In this document: positions 1 to 7,666 of the stretch, piece by piece
Position numbering within the stretch: the first letter of the stretch is position 1
Layout of the letters: the number at the start of each line of letters is the position of its first letter
Assembly (NCBI RefSeq): GCF_022761035.1
Contig: NZ_JAKWJP010000001.1
Span: forward strand, 372,001-436,000
Direction: 5' to 3'
Origin: Microbacterium sp. SS28
Lineage (GTDB): Bacteria > Actinomycetota > Actinomycetes > Actinomycetales > Microbacteriaceae
DNA length: 64,000 bases
Program-made: the position numbers and the translations under genes
The notes under the pieces: model-generated
Databases searched by the model: none
The model's input: only the letters and a program-made list of their open reading frames with translations
Told to the model about the DNA's origin: nothing

Positions 1-52
1 TTGTCTGGCGTGGCCGTTCTGCGACCACCTCTCACATCAACGGACGGACATC

Positions 53-811
53 ATGGACCTTTTCTCATTCCCACCCATCTCGGCCACCCTCGACGCGGCA
101 TATGCCCTGCTGATGGCGTTGGCGTCGCTGCTGGAACCGATCACGGGCGGCGCATCCGCGGCCGTCGCCGTCGTGATCCTCACTCTCCTGGTGCGGACGA
201 TCTTGATCCCCACCGGGGTTGCGCAGGCCAAAGCTGATCAGACTCGCGCGCGTCTGGCGCCGAAGCTGCAGTTGCTGCAGCGAAGACACAAGGATGCCCG
301 CGAGCGTCTGCAACGCGAGACGATGAAGCTTTACGCCGACGAGAAAGCATACCCGTTCGCCGGATGCGCTCCCGTGCTCATCCAAGCCCCAGTTGTCGGC
401 ATCATCTACACGCTGTTCCTGCACACCGTCATCGCCGGCCACCCCAACGACTTGCTTACCGAACAGGTCTTCAGTGTGCCGCTCGGAGCCAGCCTCATTG
501 GTTCTATCGGGAACGGATCCTTGACGTTGCCGGCCGTCGCCGTCTTCAGTGTCGTGATCCTCTTGATCGTGGCAGTCGCTGAGATCACCCGTCGCCTCCT
601 GCGCCCCGCTCCGACAGCGTCAGCGTCAACGCCAGGCGGTGAGGGGATGCTCCGTCTGGTGGGCGTCCTGCAGTTCAGCACGGCGATCGCGGCGGCGTTC
701 GTTCCACTCGCCGCTGGGCTCTACCTCCTCGTCACAGTCGCGTGGACCTTAGCCCAACGCCTCATTCTGCGACGAAGGTTCCCCATCGAGCCTTCAACCC
801 GTCAGGCATAG
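53..811 (+). CDS. YidC/Oxa1-family membrane insertase paralogue
   Basis: A 252-residue membrane protein. It shows the YidC/Oxa1 layout: a first hydrophobic segment at about residues 34-53 that contains an Arg (LVRTILIP), a charged cytoplasmic loop rich in K, R and Q, then GCAPVLIQAPVVGIIY at about 104-120, which corresponds to the conserved YidC stretch, and two further membrane segments near 165-183 and 205-232. YidC proteins insert membrane proteins into the bilayer. At 252 aa it is shorter than the usual actinobacterial housekeeping YidC, so it is probably an accessory paralogue. The ATG at 53 is chosen because the following residues fit the family; the longer upstream reading is in another frame. 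Function in the island is not known. Confidence 0.75.
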   Translation: MDLFSFPPISATLDAAYALLMALASLLEPITGGASAAVAVVILTLLVRTILIPTGVAQAKADQTRARLAPKLQLLQRRHKDARERLQRETMKLYADEKAYPFAGCAPVLIQAPVVGIIYTLFLHTVIAGHPNDLLTEQVFSVPLGASLIGSIGNGSLTLPAVAVFSVVILLIVAVAEITRRLLRPAPTASASTPGGEGMLRLVGVLQFSTAIAAAFVPLAAGLYLLVTVAWTLAQRLILRRRFPIEPSTRQA

Positions 812-883
812 GAACCAAAGGCTCGCAGACGCCTCGTAAGCCGGTCCGCAACGTGCACAGGCGCTCTTGAGTTCCCCATAGTT

Positions 884-1747
884 ATGATGCGAATCATGGA
901 CGTGAACACTCTGTATAAGGACATGATGTTCTCCGTCCTACGACTCGTGACCTCCGACGAGTATGGAGATGGCGCCACAGGCACCGGACTTCTCGTCGAC
1001 TTGGAATCGACGCCAGGAATGAGCTCGCCTGTTCTTCTCACGAATAGGCATGTCGTCGAGCGTGCTGCAGAGATCTCACTGCATTTGCCCACCAGTGATG
1101 GACCCGCCGCTGTTGCCCTTGGGGAAACCGTCCAGATCAGGATGGTGCTGGAAGAAGAGAGATTCTTTTCACCACGGGATCGCCATGTCGACCTCGCGGT
1201 CATGCCGTTTGGCGCAGTCTTGCAGGCCCTCAAGGATCTGCCGACGCCGCCTTTCGTTAGGTTTCTGCCGGTGTCAGAGTTCCCGTCGAGCAAGCAGTAT
1301 GACGCGCTCGACGCACTAGAAGACGTCTTCTTCATAGGCTTCCCGGATGGTCGTTGGGACGACACCAACAAGACGCCGATCATGCGAAAGGGAACCACCG
1401 CGACCCCAGCTACGCTCTTCTTCGATGGTCGACCACAATTCTTGATCGACGCGAGCGTGTTCCCGGGCAACAGTGGCAGCCCTGTTTTTGTGATGCGGAC
1501 GACAAACTACATATCGGGAACAAGGTTGATGTCCGAGCAGATCGCGATGTTCGTGGGAGTCATCACGGGGTCCCTGCATCAGCGTCACGACGTGACCGTA
1601 TTCGACACGACGTCTGAGATTACGGAACAGCTTGATCTCGGCCTAGTTGTCAACGTCGGCGCCGTGAGAGCCACGCTGGATGAGTACTGCGAGTATGCGA
1701 ACGTGCCGAAGCCGAGGTATCGCACGTCTGCTCTCGGTCTCGCGTGA
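884..1747 (+). CDS. trypsin-like serine protease
   Basis: A 287-residue protein with a recognisable chymotrypsin-fold triad: His56 in LLTNRHVV, Asp103 in DRHVDLAV and Ser197 in GNSGSP. GTGLLV near residue 35 is the usual first strand. There is no signal peptide, so it probably acts in the cytoplasm. Proteases of this type occur alone or next to ATPases in bacterial defence islands, where they cleave host or toxin substrates. Here it lies about 800 bp upstream of the PARIS-like pair, separated by gene debris, so a functional link is unproven. Two ATGs are possible (884 and 896); neither has a strong ribosome binding site. Confidence 0.75.
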   Translation: MMRIMDVNTLYKDMMFSVLRLVTSDEYGDGATGTGLLVDLESTPGMSSPVLLTNRHVVERAAEISLHLPTSDGPAAVALGETVQIRMVLEEERFFSPRDRHVDLAVMPFGAVLQALKDLPTPPFVRFLPVSEFPSSKQYDALDALEDVFFIGFPDGRWDDTNKTPIMRKGTTATPATLFFDGRPQFLIDASVFPGNSGSPVFVMRTTNYISGTRLMSEQIAMFVGVITGSLHQRHDVTVFDTTSEITEQLDLGLVVNVGAVRATLDEYCEYANVPKPRYRTSALGLA

Positions 1748-1802
1748 CTGTCGAAACTGCCTACGACGAACTCTGACTCCGCTCTATGCATGCGCGTCCG
1801 TC

Positions 1803-1967
1803 GACGGAGGCGTCGCGTCAGCGATTGCCGCGATAAGACAAGCCTTCGACGTCGACGTGATTCTGGCGGATGCGATCCTAAGTATGCAGGTGCGGCGTTC
1901 CACACCCGAGGCGATCCTGCGGCTGCAGGTGGAGTTATCCGACGTCGAAGCAATCCTCTCTTCGTAG
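1803..1967 (+). pseudogene. fragment resembling GyrA/ParC coiled-coil region
   Basis: About 55 codons read FDVDVILADAILSMQVRR followed by TPEAILRLQVELSDVEAIL and a stop. This strongly resembles the GyrA/ParC segment after the DNA-gate domain, where AILDMQLRRL and a downstream coiled coil are conserved. No start codon with a sensible leader and no remaining type II topoisomerase domains are present, so it is read as a leftover 3' fragment of a topoisomerase-like gene. The family assignment is from motif memory only. Confidence 0.35.
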
Positions 1968-2239
1968 CGAACGCGATCCACATACGCGCATTGCGCGAAA
2001 GAGGAGCGGTCCCGCGTGGCCGCTGCCATGCGCGCCATGCCCTTTCGCGCAACCGGAGGGTCCCGGCGCGCGACCCCTCTAGCCCTTGACTCCCAAGCAG
2101 CGAATGACACGCTGAGCGCATGTGGGACGCGAGTCTTCCCCGTCAGGAATTGTCTCCGCTGCGTCGGCCAGGCGGTGCCCAGAATGCTGCGGGAATCCGC
2201 TGTGGACCGACTTCCGGTGGCGATCAGCGCGGCTCTGCG

Positions 2240-2390
2240 GCGGCCCTGCTTCGTCTACAGCAGGTGGCCGGAAATCTGGCGGTCGCCGGGGCAATCACGG
2301 GCGGTTCGCGGGCGGTTGATGTTCCCCAGGTTCAGCGCGAGATGAAGTTCGAGATCCAAACCCCGAACAGGGTCTTTCGCGTCGGCGGCA
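2240..2390 (+). pseudogene. fragment with LQ-x2-AGN and VQREMKFE motifs
   Basis: One frame reads ALLRLQQVAGNLAV and, shortly after, VQREMKFEIQTPNRVFRV. This pairing of an LQ..AGN.AV segment with a VQREMKFE(I/F)QT segment recalls actinobacterial proteins associated with extracellular contractile injection systems. Sequence on both sides in this frame is Arg-rich and looks non-coding, so the segment is taken as gene debris just upstream of the AAA ATPase gene. Low certainty. Confidence 0.25.
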
Positions 2391-2549
2391 CGGACCATAG
2401 GAAACGAGGCGGTGTTTGTCGCCGTCCATCGGGCGGAGAACCTCGGAGGCGCAGGCTCCTTGATGCTCAGGGGACCCTGTCGTCGAGTATTGCGAAGGCG
2501 CATCGAACGGCCAGTCTGGATCGGTTGCTGATCCGGATAGTGTGGCGGA

Positions 2550-3998
2550 ATGAGTCAAAAAGCTGCACCGCCTCGAGTCGTGCGCCTCGCCGCGACGGGG
2601 GTGCTCGGTGAGCACGAACATCAGGTGGACTTCAAAGAGCCTGACGACTTCGCTATTGTTTATGGTCCGAACGGTGTCGGTAAGACAAGATTCCTGGAGA
2701 TCATCGAGGCCCTGGCGAATTTGCGTCTTGATGCTCTCGCTACATTACCGTTCGAAACCGCGTTGATCTCCTTCTCGGATGACTCGAGCTTGCAAGTCTC
2801 ACACAGCTTGGCCGAGGTGCCAGTCGAGTCCGAGGGGACTCTCTTCGAGTTCATTGACGCCCCCAACTCTCGCGATGCACGCAACCGCCGCAAGAGGGCG
2901 AAGAATGACGTCGTGCCCTGCCTAGTCTTTGACCTGCAGAACGGTAGGAACGTTGTAAGGGCGCCCCCGATCCCCCTCGGCATAGCGACGGACCGTGATT
3001 CGGCGCCGATCGGAGTTCGTCGCGACCGACTCCCCATTCCTGTACGTCACGAGTTCGATCGGATTCTAGAGCGGACCGGAAGCATGGCGGAGGCTCGAGC
3101 CTTTCTCCGCCACTTCGACAGGATGCCTAGTTGGCGCTACGTGCTGCCGGAGTCCTTCACGACCTACGTGGACAAGCTGGATCTTCGTCTCATTGCCACT
3201 CAGCGGCTCCTCACTATGGATATTGAGTCGCGCTCGTCGAGCGGTCGAAAGGAGGGGAGTGCACCACGTCCGACGATCGAGCAATATTCGGACACCGTCC
3301 GCGAGCGCCTCGAAAGCGACTTGTCTGAAAACTCACGGCTATCGCAGCGACTGGACAGCATCTTCCCGCGGCTGATGTTGGCCCGGCGCGAACAGTCCAC
3401 CATGAGCGCTGAATCCATCCGTGAACGACTCGACGATCAGAGCAAAAGGCGGGCGCGGATTCAGCAGATCACTCCTCTAGGCATCCAACATGAGCTTCCG
3501 TTGCCCGAAGGAGAGCTTACTGCCGGTCAGCGCTCCGTGCTCGAGCTCTATGCAGAGCACGCGGAGCAAAAGCTCGCGACCTTCGCCGACACCGTCGAGA
3601 AGATCGACCTGCTCGAAGAAATCGTTAACTCGCGCTTGTATGGGAAACGACTCCAGATCAACGCCGAGGACGGAATCACGATTGTTCGTGGAACGGATGG
3701 CGAAAGAATCCCGCTTGCGGCCCTTTCATCGGGAGAGCAACACGAGATTATCCTCATGTTCGATCTGCTCTTCAATGTGAAGGCGGGCGGTCTTGTGCTG
3801 ATCGACGAGCCTGAGATCTCGCTGCACATCGCGTGGCAAAAGCGCTTCATCCCCGATGTTCTCCGGATCGCCAAGTTGGTGGGGTTTCAGTTCGTCATCG
3901 CCACGCATTCGCCTCAAATAATCGACGGGAACTGGCGCTTCGCCCAGCGACTTGGCCCTAAGGCGGCGGTCTTCGACGAGGCAGATGAGGATGCTTGA
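2550..3998 (+). CDS. ariA: PARIS-like AriA: AAA (ABC-type) ATPase
   Basis: A 482-residue ABC/SMC-type ATPase of the AAA_15/AAA_21 class. Visible motifs are Walker A GPNGVGKT (39-46), signature-like LSSGEQHEI near 390, Walker B VLIDEPE (Asp418-Glu419) and the switch His452 in IATHSP. The middle is a long helical region. The gene overlaps a downstream DUF4435/TOPRIM gene, the organisation of PARIS, in which AriA senses phage anti-restriction proteins and releases the AriB nuclease. Length matches AriA. Codon use is visibly less GC-biased than in the chromosomal part of the window, fitting horizontal origin. A different AAA plus DUF4435 pair cannot be excluded without a profile search. Confidence 0.65.
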   Translation: MSQKAAPPRVVRLAATGVLGEHEHQVDFKEPDDFAIVYGPNGVGKTRFLEIIEALANLRLDALATLPFETALISFSDDSSLQVSHSLAEVPVESEGTLFEFIDAPNSRDARNRRKRAKNDVVPCLVFDLQNGRNVVRAPPIPLGIATDRDSAPIGVRRDRLPIPVRHEFDRILERTGSMAEARAFLRHFDRMPSWRYVLPESFTTYVDKLDLRLIATQRLLTMDIESRSSSGRKEGSAPRPTIEQYSDTVRERLESDLSENSRLSQRLDSIFPRLMLARREQSTMSAESIRERLDDQSKRRARIQQITPLGIQHELPLPEGELTAGQRSVLELYAEHAEQKLATFADTVEKIDLLEEIVNSRLYGKRLQINAEDGITIVRGTDGERIPLAALSSGEQHEIILMFDLLFNVKAGGLVLIDEPEISLHIAWQKRFIPDVLRIAKLVGFQFVIATHSPQIIDGNWRFAQRLGPKAAVFDEADEDA

Positions 3999-4851
3999 GG
4001 AGCTGACTCCTGACTCTGTCTACTCCGCGATCATGATGGAAGAGCCTCAGCCCGTGGCGGTTCTACTCGTCGAAGGACCCGACGACGACATGATTCTGGG
4101 TGACCATCTGCGGCGAGGGGTGATCGGAATCGTGTGCGGCAACAGAAGCGTGGCGATCTCGGCTACGGAGATCTCGCACCAAGAGGGGCGCGAGAACGTC
4201 TTTGCGCTCGTTGATCGTGATCTGGTACCTGAAGTCGTCGGAACCGAGCTAACTCATCCCGCCGTCGTGACGACCAGTGCGTACGACCTCACCGCCGACC
4301 TCGCAGCCGAATGCCCCGGCGCGATCAAGATGGCCCTAATGAGCCTGGCGCATCGAGAGGCGCGAGTCGTCAGTGAGCGACGAGGTGACGACATCGAGCA
4401 CGTCATTATCGAGATCGCCACCGTGTTCGCCGGGATCCGTGTCGCAGTACTTCGCGAGGGATATCCCGTGCGGCTGGACGGTTTCAATTTCGCGAAAGTG
4501 CTCGGGGCGCAATTCGAAACCTTGGGAGTCGAGGTCTTTGCGGAGAATCTTGTGATTACCAAACCACAGAGCTTCTCCTGGAGTGCGGCTTCAGTAGAAA
4601 GTCTGCGGAACTCGGTGTTGAAGCACGGCGGCGCGCGCGAACTGTGTGGCGGTCACGATCTAGCGGGCGTCGCGCACGGCCTAGTGGTGGCGGCGGGCGG
4701 CCGACAATTTTCAAAGCGGTCATTTGAAGCGGCCATTCGAGTGCATGCTCGGTGCGAGGTTCTCACGAAGTTGGATTGCGTATTGGAACTACAGCGGCTT
4801 TCCCAAGCAGCCACGGGACTAAGCTTGTTCGATTGCGAGCCGGCGGCTTAG
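3985..4851 (+). CDS. ariB: PARIS-like AriB: DUF4435 TOPRIM nuclease
   Basis: 288 residues from the ATG at 3985, which overlaps the 3' end of the ATPase gene by 14 nt (a second ATG at 3991 would overlap by 8). The N-terminal half has the TOPRIM pattern: Glu30 in VLLVEGPDDDMIL and the Asp77-x-Asp79 pair in FALVDRDL. This is the DUF4435 arrangement of AriB, the PARIS effector that, once released, cleaves host tRNA and blocks phage growth. The C-terminal half is helical with no motif I recognise. The overlap indicates translational coupling and a stable complex with the ATPase. Confidence 0.65.
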   Translation: MRMLEELTPDSVYSAIMMEEPQPVAVLLVEGPDDDMILGDHLRRGVIGIVCGNRSVAISATEISHQEGRENVFALVDRDLVPEVVGTELTHPAVVTTSAYDLTADLAAECPGAIKMALMSLAHREARVVSERRGDDIEHVIIEIATVFAGIRVAVLREGYPVRLDGFNFAKVLGAQFETLGVEVFAENLVITKPQSFSWSAASVESLRNSVLKHGGARELCGGHDLAGVAHGLVVAAGGRQFSKRSFEAAIRVHARCEVLTKLDCVLELQRLSQAATGLSLFDCEPAA

Positions 4852-5187
4852 AAACATCGATTCTCGTGAGGTGTGTCGGCGACGCTTGAGAACTAGTCAG
4901 TTTCGACGCCGTCGTTTTGGCCGGTTCTTGAACCGTTGCCGACATCGTGACCGTCCAAGAGTTCGCCTCAGGAAGCCGAGGTGGGTTCGGCGCGCAGACC
5001 ATGCGCGATACATCCGTCTCACCGAGCCGAGCCTCTTCGACATGAGCGGTCCCCATGCTCCCGCGAAGCGGGCGGGCGCGATCGGCTGGTTGATTCCCTC
5101 GGGCGCGGCATTCGAGGTGCTCGACGAACAGGACCCTGCGACGACGAGGTTATGATCTGGTTGCCTGCACCCTACAGCCGCGCACCT
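4852..5187. other. intergenic, no gene recognised
   Basis: This 336-bp stretch follows ariB. One plus-strand frame contains a short peptide-like run (GAIGWLIPSGAAFEVLDE) but it lacks a start and a recognisable domain. It may be more debris like the neighbouring broken gene. Confidence 0.4.
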
Positions 5188-6210
5188 ATGTCGATCACGT
5201 GGGGGAAGACGTCGTTGAGTGACCAGAGCACGCCTGTAGTTTGGAATCCGGCACCTCACGCGGACAATGCCGCGATACTGGGACGGTACCCGGTGGCTGG
5301 ACTGAACAGCCGAGCAAGCCGCGGCCACACAGCCCAGGGGGCATGAGGGCGCGCCCGGCCTCGTTCCCGTCGCGCACACTTCGCCCCCGGCCCCGCAACC
5401 TATTCCGGCCCGCCGACCGTCATGACTGCCGGACTGCCCGGTGCCCATACGCGATCGACGGCGTTCGGGCGCGATCGACGGCGTTGGGAACTGTGGTCCT
5501 GTGCTTCGGCATTGGCGCCTTGCTCCTGAGCTGGGTGCCATGGCTAGGGATGCTGTTCGCGGTGGCGGCGGCCATCTTCGGCGTGATCGCCCTCATCCGC
5601 AAGCAGCCGTTCGGGTACGCGCTAACAGGTCTGATCCTCGGCGCGGTGGCGCTCATAGTGGCCGTACTGATCACCGTGGGCTTCACCGCCTTCGTCGGTG
5701 GAAGGTCAGCGCAGTCGGGGAGACGTTCCATTCCCCCAGTGACCACTACGCCGGAAGATCCGCCGCCGCAGGAGACAAAAGGGGGCATGCCTCACCGCCG
5801 CCTGCACCCGAGTCAGAGCTAGCCACCCCAGACCTCGCGGCCGTCGGCACGGTGGACGAGCGAACGTTGCTCCTCATTGCCAACGAGCCCGACGCGCACA
5901 TCGGCACCCACGTCATCGTGTTCGGCGACATCACTCAACTTGACTCGGCAACTGGTCCCGCAACATGCTTCTATCCGCAGCCGAAGCCCAGAAGGACTAC
6001 TCGTTCGACTACGGGCAAATACCTACGCCACGTCCGGCGACAGTGAAAGCGTGTGCCCCGTGTTCGACCCCCTTGTCGAGGGAGATCACGTCAAGATGTG
6101 GGTTTACAGTGCTCGGGAGCTTCAGCTACGACACACAGATCGGCGGCAACACCACAGTGCCCGCATTTCAGGTGTGGCAGGCCGAGCTGCTGCCGGCCGA
6201 AGAATACTGA
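5188..6210 (+). pseudogene. broken DUF2510/DUF4190-like membrane protein
   Basis: Pieces of one protein are spread over all three plus frames. First comes a DUF2510 motif: WNPAPHADN in one frame, then RYWDGTRW in the next, then TEQPSKP after a 4-bp ctgg insertion at 5297. A three-helix membrane part follows (VVLCFGIGALLLSWVPWLGM to ALIVAVLITVGFTAFVGG, 5487-5700). The extracellular part reads LLIANEPDAHIGTHVIVFGD, then SFDYG, then SESVCPVFDPLVEGDHVKMW, then GSFSYDTQIGG, changing frame each time. A 20-bp direct duplication (5451-5465 and 5471-5485) is one likely cause. At least five frame changes rule out a working gene unless the assembly is poor here. Confidence 0.6.
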
Positions 6211-6493
6211 ACCGTCCCTTGCGCGACACGCATGTGACTCCCTCCACGATCGTGCGTAGGCCGGTCCTCCACCGGACGCGTCAACGGCATCCGGTTGTTC
6301 GGCTTCCTGACGGGCTGCGCTGTTGCACGAGACCCGCGCGCTCACAGCCACGATTAGGGTTGGCCAACTGCAACGCCGCCGCGCCCGCTGCTATTGCCTC
6401 CTGCCGACTCCCGGCCCGGGCGCGCCCGGGCCGGAATTGCTGAGACTGACATGACACTGAGTGTCACGCTATTCTCAGTAAAGAGGTGATCGT

Positions 6494-7154
6494 ATGGTGC
6501 GAGACGTAGACGTGCTGCGCATGGATCGAACGCGCCCGGCTGCGCACAATACGGCCTCAGGACCTTGAGAAGCCTCTGACCCATCCGCGCCGCACCATCA
6601 ACCGTCTGGTCGAGGCCGGTGCACTTCTGCGGCTTGCGCAAGGCGTTTATACGGCGCCACCGGACGGACGCGATGCTCACACATGGCGACCAACTATCGA
6701 GGCGGCCGGCCTCGCCGTGGCGACCGTCCGCTTCGGCAACCGCAATGCCATTCTCATGGGCCTCGGCGCGGCGCGACACTGGACGGCAATTCCACGAGCA
6801 ATCGGCGTGACGACCATTGCCGTACCCGCTGCCGGCCGACCAGCCGTGGAACTGGACTATGGCGGAGAAGTTCACCTCATCCCCCGTGACCTAGACCGGC
6901 TCGACGCAGTACTCGAACGCACCGAGCTCGGACAGGCGCTGGTCACGACACCAGCACAGACGCTCTACGACCTGATGATGAAGCCTGCACAGGGTGGCAT
7001 GCCCGACGAGGCAGCTGCCGCCGTGCAGAACCTCAGAGTCCGAGTGAACCCCGTGGATCTGCGCAATGTCGTGCAAGCGCATGGCCGCGCGAACGCCACG
7101 GTCCGGACCGTCCTGAACGGCATGGAAAGGGAACATCGTGGCGCGACGGAATGA
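6494..7154 (+). pseudogene. AbiEi-type antitoxin, frameshifted
   Basis: The ATG at 6494 opens MVRDVDVLRM; one extra g at about 6523 shifts the frame, after which the reading frame continues IERARLRTIRPQDLEKPLTH and on to the main part (about 6717-7154). The intact body has the antitoxin winged-helix start (RTINRLVEAGALLRLAQGVY) and the AbiEi C-terminal region. AbiEi normally represses the abiE promoter and neutralises the AbiEii nucleotidyltransferase. Because the shift removes the initiator, an intact antitoxin is unlikely unless translation restarts internally. Confidence 0.6.
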
Positions 7155-7636
7155 GCATGAAGGCCGCGGCGCGGGCCCTGGAGAGTCCGACGCGCGGATG
7201 GACAGCATCCAGGACCCGACTGCGGCCGCGCCGATTCCGGGCGTCCTCGACGAGCAGGAACGCGTCGCTGTGGAACGACTGGCCCACGGAAATCGTCGAG
7301 ATCGAGCAGCGCTACAGCGACGCACCTCCCGCGCGGCTACGCGTGCTGACTTCCGGAGCCTTCGTCGCGTCGAAGTTGTCCTCCTGGAGCGACCGTGGAG
7401 CATCCCGCGACCTTTACCATCTGTGGGCTCTCGCTGAGGCAGGCATGATCGACGCCGAGGCAGCGGCGCTTTTCGCCAAGCTCGGTCCTTACACGAGCGC
7501 GTCGAGGGTGCCCTTCACCCGCATCCCGACCGATGCGGAATGGAGGGCAGCCCTCGACCACCAGTGCATCCCCGCGGTCGGCCCGGAGACTGCCGCCAAG
7601 ATCGTCCGTGAGGCGCTCGCGGCGACATCACGCTGA
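7151..7636 (+). pseudogene. truncated AbiEii nucleotidyltransferase toxin
   Basis: This frame overlaps the end of the antitoxin gene by an ATGA. The last 105 or so codons match the C-terminal part of AbiEii-family toxins (IVEIEQRYSD, LTSGAFVASKLSSW, RDLYHLWALAEAGMID). The first 60 codons are Arg/Ser-rich and unlike the family, and the catalytic GS..D nucleotidyltransferase core is absent. So an internal deletion has removed the active site. Together with the frameshifted antitoxin this is a dead AbiE module. Confidence 0.55.
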
Positions 7637-7666
7637 CGGCGGACAAGGCGCTCGTCGCTACCGCCA

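Noticed and set aside
4871..5155. A 94-codon plus-strand ORF after ariB
   Set aside because: Arg-rich start and no motif; only its last 25 codons look protein-like.
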